Assembly (NCBI GenBank): GCA_963784885.1
Contig: CAWATA010000005.1
Span: 411,925 to 475,924 of the forward strand
Length of the DNA: 64,000 nucleotides
Reading direction: 5' to 3'
Source of the DNA: RHKX01 sp963784885
GTDB lineage: Bacteria; Actinomycetota; Thermoleophilia; Solirubrobacterales; 70-9
A model generated the notes under the pieces. The model was not told where the DNA came from. It ran no database searches and worked only from the letters and a program-made list of their open reading frames with translations. Position 1 is the first letter of the stretch. Every line of letters begins with the position of its first letter. Positions 1-8,988 of the stretch are shown here, one piece after another. The translations under genes were made by a program, and so were the position numbers.

Positions 1-178
1 CGACCTTGCGGCCGTTGGCGCACTTCTTCTTGTCGCTCTTGACGTAGCCGTAGAAGCCGCCGGACTCGGCCTTGATCTTGACCTTGGTCTGGGCCTTCCC
101 GGCGAATGCCGCCGAGGCGACGACGAGCGCGGTGCAGGCGGTCAGCGCGAGTACGGCGAGGACGGGCTTGGACTTCAC
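1..178 (-). CDS. secreted protein, N-terminal part only (cut by window edge)
   Basis: Fifty-nine codons are visible, starting at GTG 176-178 with a strong AAGGAGCG ribosome site directly upstream (183-190) and a TAGGTT -10 at 206-211. The product begins with two lysines near the start, then a hydrophobic stretch ending in ASAAFA, a typical Sec signal peptide of about 25 residues. The mature part is short, Lys-rich and contains one Cys before it leaves the window. Function cannot be told. The layout resembles the small secreted protein at 56915-57415. The real 3' end lies to the left of this window. Confidence 0.75.
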   Translation of the reverse strand, partial: MKSKPVLAVLALTACTALVVASAAFAGKAQTKVKIKAESGGFYGYVKSDKKKCANGRKV

Positions 179-252
179 GATTCGCTCCTTGTTGGTTCGC
201 GAATCAACCTAGTCCTCTTCGCCGCCGTGCACAAGGAGCGGTGGAGAATCAG

Positions 253-620
253 TGGAGGCGGCCGGTACTGCCCCGGCGTCCGCGAAGGACGCCCCGATGC
301 GTCAACGAGCGTTCCCTACGGAGTCAATCTCGGCTTCCGGCTCGGTCGATCCGAGGGGCACGTCGCCGGCGCCAAATCCTCCTGTTGATGTCCCCGGCCG
401 GCCGAGGAAACTGCCGGTGAGTGAGCCCACTGATGATGCCGCTGACCCGGAACGTGGGCGATCCGGAGCGACAGCTCTCTACTGCTGTTTAGGCAGCGAG
501 AGCGAACTCGTGAGAGTCCGCACTTATTGGTTTCCCTGGGCTTTTTAACGAGGCCGGCCCAGGAACCTCGACTCGCAACACCGGGACGAGAACCGTTCAC
601 GTCGATTCTGTGTCGCCCCC
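253..620 (-). ncRNA. ssrA: tmRNA (transfer-messenger RNA)
   Basis: tmRNA rescues stalled ribosomes together with SmpB, whose gene lies at 4634-5098. On the minus strand the 5' end reads GGGGGCGACACAG with a conserved ATCGAC shortly after, and the 3' end CGCCTCC (254-260) pairs with GGGGGCG (614-620) over 7 bp with one G-U pair, leaving A at 253 as base 73. The tag reading frame near 500-530 encodes ADSHEFALAA followed by TAA, very like the mycobacterial tag ending in ALAA. A TACAAT -10 lies at 644-649, which would give a short 5' precursor. CCA is not encoded. The presumed T loop reads GGCAGTA instead of TTCRANY, which is unusual. No protein gene is supported between 179 and 692. Confidence 0.82.
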
Positions 621-692
621 TATGGATGTGTCTATGTCTGCACATTGTAGCCGGCGGCCTCAGCAGCTTTGCGGTCAGGTAGGTTCTGGCGC

Positions 693-971
693 ATGGGTTG
701 CCTGGTAGTCCTGTTCGCGCTGATCTCCCCCCGTCTCGCGCTCTTCTTCGTCGCGATCTTCTCCGACCTGTTGAGCCGCGCGTTCGACTCCTGGATGATC
801 CCGCTGCTCGGCTTCTTCCTGCTGCCATGGACGACCCTGGCCTACGCCTGCATGTGGAGCCTCGGCAGCCATGAGGTCTCCGGGTTCGAGTGGTTCATCG
901 TGATCCTCGCGTTCCTCGCCGACCTCAGCGGCTACGGGCTGATCGGCAACCGCCGCCAGTACTCGCGCTGA
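693..971 (+). CDS. small membrane protein of unknown function
   Basis: A 92-residue product that is hydrophobic for most of its length, with about three membrane segments (roughly residues 2-25, 30-52 and 66-85) and a charged C-terminus ending NRRQYSR. The start at ATG 693 is chosen because a TAGGTT -10 hexamer (680-685) lies 7 bases upstream, which fits a leaderless transcript; the earlier in-frame TTG at 669 would lie upstream of that -10. Small proteins of this type are common in actinobacteria, but I do not recognise a named family. It is divergent from the tmRNA gene. Confidence 0.7.
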   Translation: MGCLVVLFALISPRLALFFVAIFSDLLSRAFDSWMIPLLGFFLLPWTTLAYACMWSLGSHEVSGFEWFIVILAFLADLSGYGLIGNRRQYSR

Positions 972-1109
972 GCGGCGCCGCGAGCCGCCGATTGCGGTCT
1001 CGCCCACGCGGGTAGGCGAGACCCCATGCATCGGCGCAGAACGAGCGTCGCCGGCGCTTCGGCCGCCGGCGACCGCCACGCGAACATGGAGTCCGTCAAT
1101 CGCCGCGGT

Positions 1110-1454
1110 TCAGCTCAGCTCGGGCAGGAAGCGCTCGACGTGCTCGGCGATCGTCTCCCGCACCCATCGGCGCTCGTCCGCCGTAGCCATCCGGTAGCGG
1201 CCGAGCAGGGTGCGCTGGTCGTCGATCGGAAGGCCCGCGATCTCCCAGCGCACCGCGAGGCGCTCGAAGAGCTGCTCCTCGCGTCGCGCCCAGGCGTCAT
1301 CGACCGAGGCCGCCGCACTCGCCGGCCGCTCCGCGAGCTTGCGGATCGATCCCGGGCTGAGCTGCTCGCGGAGGACCAGGACGTTGCCCTCGGGGTCCCG
1401 GTACTCGCTCGTCGGCGGCGGCTCGCGCCGCCGCCGCTGCTTCCGCTTCGCCAC
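1110..1454 (-). CDS. small basic hypothetical protein
   Basis: A 114-residue product starting at GTG 1452-1454, with a highly basic N-terminus (KRKQRRRR), then a charged, Arg- and Glu-rich sequence that looks helical (residues about 35-114). No cysteine pairs, signal peptide or membrane segment. There is no convincing ribosome site. It is divergent from the broken oxidoreductase gene at 1493, with 38 bp between the start codons. The family is not recognised. Coding is supported by amino acid composition and the GC-rich third positions in this frame. Confidence 0.55.
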   Translation of the reverse strand: MAKRKQRRRREPPPTSEYRDPEGNVLVLREQLSPGSIRKLAERPASAAASVDDAWARREEQLFERLAVRWEIAGLPIDDQRTLLGRYRMATADERRWVRETIAEHVERFLPELS

Positions 1455-1492
1455 GGAGCGAAGTCTCGCACCGCCGCCGGTGGGTTGGATCG

Positions 1493-2355
1493 ATGAGCGG
1501 GCGCGAGTTCGACGTGATCGTGATCGGGGCCGGACCGGCCGGCGAGGTCGCCGCGGGGCGGCTCTCCGACGGCGGCATGGAGGTCGCCCTGGCGGAACCG
1601 GAGCTGGTCGGAGGAGAGTGCAGCTTCTGGGCCTGCATGCCGTCGAAGGCATTACTGCGACCGGCGGAGCTCCTCGCCGAGGTCAGGCGGGTGCCCGGCA
1701 TTCCGGTCGGCGACGAGCTCGCCGTCGAGCGGATCCTCGAGCGGCGCGACGAGGTCATCCACGACCTCGACGACTCCAGCCAGCTCCCGTGGCTGGAGGA
1801 GCGCGACATCAGGCTGTTCCGCGCCCGGGCCGAGATCGCCGGCGAGCGCCGGGTCCGGGTCGGCGACGACGAGCTGACGGCGCGAGTCGCCGTGATCGTC
1901 GCGACCGGCTCCGGAGCGGCGATGCCCCCGATACCGGGGCTCGACGAGGTCGGCGCATGGACGAATCGCGAGGTCACGACCGCCGATTCCCCGCCGCGCT
2001 CGCTCGTGGTGCTGGGAGGCGGCGTCGTCGGGATCGAGATGGCGCCGACGGCGAGCTCGCCGGAGCCGAGGAGGCCGGGCTGCCGGTCAGCGCCGTCGAC
2101 GTCGCGACGTCAGGCACGGCCGGGGCGAGCTTCCACGGTCGCAACGCCGACGGGACGAGCCGCCTCGTGATCGACGACGAGCGTCGCATCGTCGTCGGCG
2201 CGACGTTCGTCGGACCCGACGTCAACGAACTACTTCATGCCGCTTCGATCGCAGTCGCCGCAGACGTGCCCGTCGAGACCCTGATCGAGGCCGTGCCCGC
2301 GTTCCCGACCCGGAACGAGATCTGGCTGAACCTCCTCCGGGAGCACGGGGTCTAG
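1493..2355 (+). pseudogene. FAD-dependent pyridine nucleotide-disulfide oxidoreductase, internal deletion and frameshift
   Basis: The N-terminal frame (1493 to about 2045) has the FAD-binding GAGPAG loop, the redox pair in GECSFWACMPSK (C-x4-C) and the NAD-binding GGGVVGIEMA. The reading then continues in another frame from about 2050 to 2355 with the C-terminal dimerisation domain (SGTAGASF, FVGPDVNELLHAA, FPTRNEIW). Family members such as dihydrolipoamide dehydrogenase or mercuric reductase relatives have about 450-470 residues; here some 150 residues of the NAD and central domains are missing at the junction. In the C-terminal catalytic loop the usual His before the proline also appears to be replaced by Glu. 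It is therefore read as a dead gene, unless the join is an assembly error. Confidence 0.8.
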
Positions 2356-2374
2356 GCTCAGCCGGCCCGATCGT

Positions 2375-4540
2375 TCAGACGGTCAGCCGGGACTTGATCT
2401 GCTCGAGGAACTGGCGGGGAAACCCGGGGATCCCCTCGAGCTCGTCGACCGACGCGAACCGGCCCGAGCGCTCGCGATGAGCGAGTACCCGTCCGGTCTG
2501 GGTGACCGAAAGGCCCACGTCGCGAAGCTGTTCGAACGTCGCGTCGTTGAGGTTGAGCGGCAGGAACTGGACCGAGCTCATCTCCGACGGGTCGGGCAGC
2601 CTGATCGCTTCCTCCGACTCGGCCTCGGGAGCCGGGGGCTCCGGCACGGCCGACTCGGCAGCCGCGGGCGCCGGCGGCTCCGGCCCGGCGGGCTCGGCGG
2701 GCTCGGCGGGCTCGGCGGGCTCGGGTACCGCGGCTGACGCAGCGGCGGTCGGCTGCTCCGGCTCGGAAGCTCCAGCGACCGCAGGCGCTGGTTGCTCCAG
2801 CTCGGCGGGGGGCGGAGCCGGCCGCTCCGGCTCGGCGGCGGGCGGAGGCGGCTGATCGCGGATCACGGCGGCGGGCGGTGCCGGCTGCTCAGGCTCGGAG
2901 GCGGGCGGTGCCGGCTCCTCCGGCCCGGCGGGGGGCGGTGGCGCGGGCGGTGCCGCGGCGGGGGCGACGGGCGCCGTGGCTCCGGGGGAGTTGGGGTCGA
3001 GGGGCTCGGCGACGCCGGTCACGGCCTCGCGCGCACGGTTCTCGGCCTCGCGCGCCCGATCTTCGGCCTCGTTGATCCGGGCCAGCATCTCCTGCAGCCG
3101 CCGCTCCCGCGCGGCCTCCTGCTGGCGCAGCTCGGCGAGCTTCTCGGCGCGGGATGCACGGGCCTCCGCCTCCCCGGCCTGCGACTCGATCATGTCGAGC
3201 CGCTCCTTGGCCTCCTCGATCGCGCGCTCGGTCTGCTCACGCTGCTCGTCGATCCGGCGCTCGGTCAGGTCGAGCTCCTCGACCAGCTCACGATCGCGCT
3301 GGCGGCGACGGTCGATCTGCTGGTCGGCGATCCGCAGCTCGGTGGCGAACGGATTCTCCTCGCTGACGGACGCGGCCTCGCGACGGGCCTGATCGCCGGC
3401 GGCCATCTCCGCATCGGCGGCCTGACCCTCGGCCTCCATCCGCAGACCCTCGACTTCGCGGATTCGCCGCTCGGCGTCGGCGGAGGCCTCGGCGGACTGG
3501 GCGCGAACGATTGCCTCGTCCTCGCGCCGGCGCGCGGACTCGAGCCGATCGGATGCCTCGGCCGCGGTCTCCGGAGGAGGCGCGGCGGGCGGCGGGGCGA
3601 TCGGGACGCCGGGCGCGCCCGGCAACTCGGCCTCGGGCGTGAGATCGGGCGGCGGGGGCTGGGGGGCGGCCTGAGCGGGCACGGGCGGTTCCGGCGCGGC
3701 CGGAGGCTCCGGAACGGCGAACGCCGCCGGCTGCTCGGGTGCGGGAGGCGCTGGGACCGGCGCGGCCTCGGGCTCGTCGCCGGAACGGGCCGCAGCCACT
3801 CCGCCCGCGGCAGCCGCCGCCGCGGCGGCGGCCCCGAGGGCAAGCTTGGGATCCGACTTCGCCTCGGTCGACGCGGCCGGAGCCGGCGGAGGCGGGGCGG
3901 CGGGTTGAGGCGGGGCGGCGGGCTGTCCCTTCCCGGCTGCGCGGGCCGCCTTCTTCTCGGCGAGTGCCTGGCGACGCTCCTCGCGGGCACGGTCGCGCTC
4001 GGCCTTGGCCGCCGCCTTCTTGGCGGCGCGCTCGCGCTTCTTCGCCTCGCGCTGTCCCTTGCGGTCACCGGAGGCGGGAGGCGGCGGCTGCAGGACGACA
4101 GGTACCTCGGAGCCCGGCACGGTTACGGGCGTGCCGGCGGCGGCGGGCGTCGCCTCTCCAGTCGCCTCGGCTGCGGGCGAGGGAGCGGCGGGCGGCGCGG
4201 GCGCGGTGGGCTGCGGCGGCGTCGCACCGCGCTTGCGGGCGGCTTTCTGCTGGGCTCGCTGCTGCTTCTGCTGCTCGCGCTCGGCGCGACGGCGAGCCTT
4301 CGACTCCTCGCGCCGGCGCTTCTTCTCGTCGCGCTCGCGCTGCTTTCGCGCGCGAGGGCTCTCGGCGGTCGGGGCCTGGGCAGGTGCGGGGGTCGCGGGA
4401 GCGGGCACGGCGGGGGCGGTCGTCTGCTGCGCCGGCGCGGGAGCCGTGCCCGGCGGCGGCGGCGGAGGCGGCGCGCCCGTCGGGGGCGGAGGCGGCTGGG
4501 CGCCGGCCGGCGGCTGCGGGTGTTGGTCCTGCTCGCTCAC
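2375..4540 (-). CDS. Pro/Ala-rich coiled-coil protein with C-terminal helix-hairpin-helix domain
   Basis: A 721-residue protein starting at GTG 4538-4540 behind a perfect GGAGGAAAT ribosome site; the ATG 12 codons earlier has none. Order of parts: Pro-rich segment (about 1-50), a strongly basic Lys/Arg/Glu block (about 60-105), a Pro-rich linker, a second basic block (about 155-205), an Ala-only stretch near 230-250, a Pro/Ala linker, a long coiled coil rich in Glu/Arg (about 325-510), a third Pro/Glu linker with AEP repeats, and a ComEA-like HhH domain (660-721: NLNDATFEQLRDVGLS, ELEGIPGF). No signal peptide. ComEA-type HhH domains bind DNA non-specifically. The domain order suggests a structural or nucleoid-associated role (inference). 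It follows smpB by about 90 bp on the same strand. Confidence 0.8.
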   Translation of the reverse strand: MSEQDQHPQPPAGAQPPPPPTGAPPPPPPPGTAPAPAQQTTAPAVPAPATPAPAQAPTAESPRARKQRERDEKKRRREESKARRRAEREQQKQQRAQQKAARKRGATPPQPTAPAPPAAPSPAAEATGEATPAAAGTPVTVPGSEVPVVLQPPPPASGDRKGQREAKKRERAAKKAAAKAERDRAREERRQALAEKKAARAAGKGQPAAPPQPAAPPPPAPAASTEAKSDPKLALGAAAAAAAAAGGVAAARSGDEPEAAPVPAPPAPEQPAAFAVPEPPAAPEPPVPAQAAPQPPPPDLTPEAELPGAPGVPIAPPPAAPPPETAAEASDRLESARRREDEAIVRAQSAEASADAERRIREVEGLRMEAEGQAADAEMAAGDQARREAASVSEENPFATELRIADQQIDRRRQRDRELVEELDLTERRIDEQREQTERAIEEAKERLDMIESQAGEAEARASRAEKLAELRQQEAARERRLQEMLARINEAEDRAREAENRAREAVTGVAEPLDPNSPGATAPVAPAAAPPAPPPPAGPEEPAPPASEPEQPAPPAAVIRDQPPPPAAEPERPAPPPAELEQPAPAVAGASEPEQPTAAASAAVPEPAEPAEPAEPAGPEPPAPAAAESAVPEPPAPEAESEEAIRLPDPSEMSSVQFLPLNLNDATFEQLRDVGLSVTQTGRVLAHRERSGRFASVDELEGIPGFPRQFLEQIKSRLTV
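2689..2724 (-). repeat. 9-bp tandem repeat inside the HhH protein gene
   Basis: About four copies of a 9-bp unit (GGCTCGGCG on the plus strand) encode repeated Ala-Glu-Pro in the last Pro-rich linker. It keeps the reading frame, so it can vary in copy number without breaking the protein. Confidence 0.8.
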
Positions 4541-4619
4541 TCGATTTCCTCCGTCATCAGGGTCGACCCTCGACATTGAAGCAAGGGTGACGCCGATCCG
4601 TGAGCAACCCCGGTGGCGC

Positions 4620-4637
4620 CTGAACGCAGGCGTTCAG
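4620..4637 (-). terminator. hairpin at the end of smpB
   Basis: CTGAACGC / GCGTTCAG inverted repeat with a 2-base centre, overlapping the smpB stop codon. There is no clear T tract, so it may only slow or process the transcript before the HhH gene. Confidence 0.35.
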
Positions 4638-5098
4638 CGGTTTCGATGTTTGACCTCGCGCTCGATGTCGCGCGCCACGTCCCGATCGCGGATCTGACGG
4701 CGCTTGTCCTGCTGCTGCTTGCCGCGCGCAAGCGCCAGCTCGACCTTCGCGCGCCTGCCCTTGAAGTAGATGCGGGTGGGGATCAGAGTCAGGCCCTTCC
4801 GCTGCATCCGCCCGATCAGCCGCTCGATCTCCCAGCGGTGCATGAGCAGCTTCCGCGGGCGCTCCGGCTCGTGGTTCTCACGCGCCGGCGGGTACGGGGG
4901 AATGTAGGCGCCGCGGAGGAAGACCTGGCCGTCCTCGATCGCGGCGTAGGAGTCCTGCAGACGGGCCTTCCCGTCGCGCAGGGACTTCACCTCGGTGCCG
5001 GTCAGGACGATCCCGGCCTCGAACGACTCGACGATCTCGTAGGAGAACCTGGCAGCCCGGTTCGTGGCGACGTCGGGCCCGCGTTCGGCGTCGCTCAT
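4634..5098 (-). CDS. smpB: SsrA-binding protein SmpB
   Basis: A 154-residue protein of the usual length for SmpB, the RNA-binding partner of tmRNA in trans-translation. Visible family marks are the N-terminal TNRAARFSYEI, GIVLTGTEVKSLR, the central YIPPY segment, KRKLL-like RPRKLLMHRWEIERL, and the basic C-terminal tail that enters the ribosomal A site. The ATG overlaps the RNase R stop codon by 4 bases (ATGA). The pairing with RNase R fits known biology, since RNase R degrades the mRNA released during trans-translation. The tmRNA gene itself is about 4 kb away at 253-620. Confidence 0.97.
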   Translation of the reverse strand: MSDAERGPDVATNRAARFSYEIVESFEAGIVLTGTEVKSLRDGKARLQDSYAAIEDGQVFLRGAYIPPYPPARENHEPERPRKLLMHRWEIERLIGRMQRKGLTLIPTRIYFKGRRAKVELALARGKQQQDKRRQIRDRDVARDIEREVKHRNR

Positions 5099-6909
5099 CG
5101 TCGCCCCCTCCCGCCCCGGCCACGACCGCGTCCGGTCCGGCCCGCTTCACGGGGCCGGCGCCGCTCGCGCTGCTCGTCGGCGGCGGCCACGAGGTCGACC
5201 CGGCCCCGAGCCGCCTCGACGGCCTCGACCTTGACCTCGATCGCGTCCCCGATCCCGACCCTCGTGCCAGTGCGCATCCCGATCAACGCCGACTCGACGT
5301 CGTTGATCTCGAACCGCTCCCCGGGCATGCGGCGGGCCGGGAAGAACCCCTCGTAGATGTCGGCGTGCTCACCACGGAAGAGGATGAAAGCACCAGCGCC
5401 GATGACGCCGGATACCTCGCCCTCGAAGACCGTCCCGGAGCCGCGCTCGAAGAGCTCCCGCTGGAGCAGGAAGGCGGCGCAGATGTCATCGCCGTCGCGC
5501 TCGATCCGCATCGACTCGCGCTCGGAGTCGGAGCAGTGCAGCGCGGCGCCCGCGACCTCGTGGACGTCCGGGCGCTCCTCGCTGCCGTCGATGACCGAGA
5601 GCAGCCCGCGGTGGGCGATCAGGTCGGGGTAGCGGCGAATCGGCGAGGTGAAGTGCGAGTAGGCGCTGCTCCCGAGGCCGGCATGACCGAGGTTCACCTC
5701 GCTGTAGCGCGCCGGCTTCAGGGCCCGGAGGACGAGCGAGGAGAGGCTCGAGGCGCCGTGGCCCCGGCGCTTCGCCTCGGCCGCAACGAGCCGGCTGGCC
5801 TCGATAGCCGCCTCGCCGGCCTCGCCCGGCCCCGCCGCCTTCCCGAGTGCGGGCGTCGGGACGCCGAGGGAGGCGAGCTGCTCGATCAGGACCTGAACGC
5901 GGGCCGGGTCGGGGGGCTCGTGGACACGGTAGAGGGTCGGCACGGCCTGCTGCTCGAGCAGGCTTGCGACCTGCTCGTTGGTGAGGATCATCAGCTTCTC
6001 GATCAGGCGATGGGACTCGGTTTGGACGAGCGCGTGCGCCGCCTCGACGTCGCCCTCGGGGGTGAAGGTGAAATCGGGCTCGGCGCTGCTCACCTCGAGA
6101 CCGCCGCCGCGCTTGGCGGCCGCGATCGCCGCGGTCGCCCGGCGGGCGGTGGCGATCGCGTCGGCAACCGGTTCCGGCGCCCGCTCGGTCCCGGCGAAGA
6201 TCCGGTCGAGATGGTCGTAATCGAGGCGAGCGTCGGAGCGGATCCGCGACCGGTAGAAGGCCGCCGATCGGGCCTCCCCGGTCCCCGACAGCTCGATCTC
6301 GGCGGTGACCGCCAGCCGCTCGACCCCAGGATTGAGGCTGCAGGCGTCACTGCTCAGCGATGCCGGCAGCATCGGGCTGACCGTCCCCGGGGCGTAGGTG
6401 GAGTTCGCCCGCGCGAGCGCCTCGCGGTCGAGCCCGCTCTCGGGCTTGACGTGGGCGGCGACGTCGGCGATGTGTACCCAGACGCGGAAGCCGTCGCCCT
6501 CCGGGCGAGCCGAGACGGCGTCGTCGAAGTCGCGGGCGCTCGCCGGGTCGACGGTGAAGGTGGGCTCGGCGGTCAGGTCGCGTCGAGCGCCGGCATCGCG
6601 CCGGAGACGGTCCACGGCCGACCGTGCCTCCTGCTCGTGGCGGTCGCGAAACGTCGGGCGCAGCCCGCGATCGGCGATCAGCGCCGCGACGACGTCGCGG
6701 GCGTTGTCGGAGCGGCCGAGGTCGGCGATCGGCTGGCCGCCCCGGTGGTCGATCCGGCAGAGCGCGATCCGTCCGGGGGCGACCTTGACCCGCCCACGCG
6801 CGAGGCTGACCTGCGGCCCGCGCTCGAACAACGGCTCACCCACCCAGAAGCGACCGCGGCGGGCGACGACGAGCGCCCGTGGGCGCCCGGCATCGGCGGC
6901 GCCGGGCAT
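5095..6909 (-). CDS. rnr: RNase R / RNase II family exoribonuclease
   Basis: A 604-residue 3'-to-5' exoribonuclease. The RNB catalytic domain begins about residue 115 with DPASARDFDDAVSA, whose aspartates bind the active-site metals, and carries HSDEVANAHV-like IADVAAHVKPES and SPIRRYPDLIAHR. A C-terminal S1 domain (SGTVFEGEVSGVIGAGAF) is followed by an Arg/Gly-rich tail. It is shorter than E. coli RNase R (about 813 residues) and has a reduced N-terminal cold-shock region. The ATG overlaps the stop of the upstream protease gene by one base (TGATG), and its own stop overlaps smpB by 4 bases, so the three genes should be translated together. Confidence 0.93.
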   Translation of the reverse strand: MPGAADAGRPRALVVARRGRFWVGEPLFERGPQVSLARGRVKVAPGRIALCRIDHRGGQPIADLGRSDNARDVVAALIADRGLRPTFRDRHEQEARSAVDRLRRDAGARRDLTAEPTFTVDPASARDFDDAVSARPEGDGFRVWVHIADVAAHVKPESGLDREALARANSTYAPGTVSPMLPASLSSDACSLNPGVERLAVTAEIELSGTGEARSAAFYRSRIRSDARLDYDHLDRIFAGTERAPEPVADAIATARRATAAIAAAKRGGGLEVSSAEPDFTFTPEGDVEAAHALVQTESHRLIEKLMILTNEQVASLLEQQAVPTLYRVHEPPDPARVQVLIEQLASLGVPTPALGKAAGPGEAGEAAIEASRLVAAEAKRRGHGASSLSSLVLRALKPARYSEVNLGHAGLGSSAYSHFTSPIRRYPDLIAHRGLLSVIDGSEERPDVHEVAGAALHCSDSERESMRIERDGDDICAAFLLQRELFERGSGTVFEGEVSGVIGAGAFILFRGEHADIYEGFFPARRMPGERFEINDVESALIGMRTGTRVGIGDAIEVKVEAVEAARGRVDLVAAADEQRERRRPREAGRTGRGRGRGGRGRR

Positions 6910-8096
6910 CAGTCGCCCCGCAGCTGCGCGGCGACGTCGGCGAGCCCCGCGTCGAGGACGTCGTCGCCGTTCCTCGGGTCCCGGTCCTCGACTCTCTCGT
7001 CCGGCCGGACACCCGTGCCGAGGATCGAGGTGCCGTCCGCGGTCAGGTACTCGCCGACAGTCAGGTCCAGAGCCCCGCCGGTCTCGAGCGGGATCACCTC
7101 CTGGAAGACGCCCTTTCCGAAGGTACGGGTACCGATCACGGTCGCGAGGTCGTTCTCCTTCAACGCAGCGGTGACGATCTCCGAGGCCGAGGCCGTGTTG
7201 CCGTCGACGAGGACGGCGATCGGCCCGATCCCGTCGAGCGCGTCGCCGGTCACCTCGAACGTCTGCTTGTCGCGGGCCCGGCCCTCGATCGTCAGCACCG
7301 GTCCCTCCTCCTGGAAGATCGACTGGACGAGCACGGCCTCGTCGACGAGTCCGCCGCCGTTCCCGCGGAGGTCGAATACGAGGCCCTCGGCGCCCTTCTC
7401 GTCGAGCTTCTCGATCTCGCTGCGGAGCTCGCCGTGGGCACCGCGGGTGAATCCGGCGAGCGCGACGTAGGCGACCTTGCGCCCGTCGACCTCCTCGATC
7501 CGGCCGGTGACGGCCGGGACCTTCACGTTGGCGCGCTCGACCTCGACGTCGCGGCGCTTGCCGGTGCGGCCGTCGACGACGGTCAGCTCGACCGATGTTC
7601 CGGGCGGACCCTTGATCCGGGTCGCCGCGGCGTCGGCGGGGACGCCGGCGAGCGACTTGCCGTCGACGGCGACGATCAGGTCGTCGGGACCGATGTCGGC
7701 GTCGGCGGCGGGCGCTCCCTCGAAGACCTGGGCGACCCGTAAGCCCTTCTTGGTCTCGCTGACGGTGACGCCGATGCCGGAGAACTCGCCCGACGAGGAG
7801 GCCTGGAATCGCTTGTAGGTGGCGGGGTCGAAGTAGTGAGAGAACTTGTCGTCGTTCGCCTTGCTGATCTTCCTGACCATCCCGTCGATCGAAGCGTTCT
7901 GGAGCTCCTTCGAGTCGGTCGGCCGGAAGTAGGAGTCCTCGATGACCTCCTGGGCCTCCTGCTGGCGGGTCTGCTCGCGGTTGTCGGGCAGCAGGTCCTG
8001 CAGCGGCCCGCTGAACGCGAGCAGCGCAACGGCGATGACGACCCCGGCGACCGCGCCGAGGACGAACGCAGGGAGTCGGCTTCGGCGCTTGCTCAA
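6909..8096 (-). CDS. S41 family C-terminal processing peptidase
   Basis: A 395-residue protease with an N-terminal membrane anchor (about 10-32), a helical region, a PDZ domain (about 95-185, GIGVTVSE to VDGKSLAG) and the S41 catalytic domain with Ser305 in TASASE and Lys328 in TFGKGVF. Such CtpA-like proteases cut periplasmic or cell-wall proteins. The start is placed at TTG 8094-8096, which overlaps the ftsX stop (TTGA); longer forms upstream would run far into ftsX. There is no ribosome site of its own, so it depends on coupling with ftsX. Family members often sit beside ftsX, where FtsEX activates wall hydrolases. Confidence 0.9.
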   Translation of the reverse strand: MSKRRSRLPAFVLGAVAGVVIAVALLAFSGPLQDLLPDNREQTRQQEAQEVIEDSYFRPTDSKELQNASIDGMVRKISKANDDKFSHYFDPATYKRFQASSSGEFSGIGVTVSETKKGLRVAQVFEGAPAADADIGPDDLIVAVDGKSLAGVPADAAATRIKGPPGTSVELTVVDGRTGKRRDVEVERANVKVPAVTGRIEEVDGRKVAYVALAGFTRGAHGELRSEIEKLDEKGAEGLVFDLRGNGGGLVDEAVLVQSIFQEEGPVLTIEGRARDKQTFEVTGDALDGIGPIAVLVDGNTASASEIVTAALKENDLATVIGTRTFGKGVFQEVIPLETGGALDLTVGEYLTADGTSILGTGVRPDERVEDRDPRNGDDVLDAGLADVAAQLRGD

Positions 8097-8988
8097 ATGC
8101 GGAGGAAGCGGCGCAGCGTCACTCCGCTGCCGAGCGCCGCGACCACCATCGCGCCCATCACCAGTGCGGCGATCAGGGGTCCGAAGGAGATCGTGTTGAG
8201 ATTCTCGACCAAAGCGAAGTTGTCTGACAGCGGGTCGACGATTGTCACCTTGCCGAGAAACAGTATGCCGACTGCGATCAGCGCGCCGAACAGGCCGACG
8301 ACGAGCCCCTCGATCACGAACGGCCAGCGAATGAACCAATTGGTCGCTCCGACGAGCTGCATCACCTCGACCTCGCGACGGCGCGCGTAGATCGAGAGGC
8401 GGATCGTGTTGCCGACCAGAAACAGCGATGCGACCGCCAGCAGGACGGCGATGACGGCGAGGAGGATCTTCACGGCCCCCGTCACCTCGCGGATCTGCTG
8501 GGTCTGCTCGCCGGTGACGATCTCGTCGATCGCGGCGCTGATCGGCTGCGGCTTGCCGGTCGAGTCAGGAGGCGACAGTGCCGTCTGGACCGACTCGAGG
8601 TTGTCGGGGTCGTCGACTTTGACGTTGAAGGCCGGCGGCAGCGGGTTGCTGTTGAGCTGGTCGAGCAGGCTCTTGTCCTCGAGACGGTCCTCGAGGATCT
8701 TCAGCGCCTGCGCCGGCGAGACGTACTCGACGCCGGCGACGTGCGGGATCGCGGCCACCTTGTCCTGAAGGTTGGCGATCTCGCCGTTGGTAGCGTCGTC
8801 GAAGAGGAAGACCTTGAGCTCGAGCTGATTGCGGACGTCGTCGGTCTTCGAGCCGCTGGCGTCGAGGACGGGCACGAGCACGCCGATCAGCAGGACCGTG
8901 ACGGCGATCGTGACGATCGCGGCCAGCGACGGCGCCGCGTTGCGGCGAAGGGCCCGATAGGCCTCGCCGAGGAAGAAGGCGAACCGGC

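Noticed and set aside
106..828. Three overlapping frames on both strands in 106-828
   Set aside because: Compositions are Arg/Pro/Ser-rich without motifs and the region is explained by the tmRNA and its promoter.
2689..2724. CRISPR-like or satellite array
   Set aside because: The 9-bp repeats encode an in-frame Ala-Glu-Pro run without spacers; no CRISPR array or cas gene is seen anywhere in the window.
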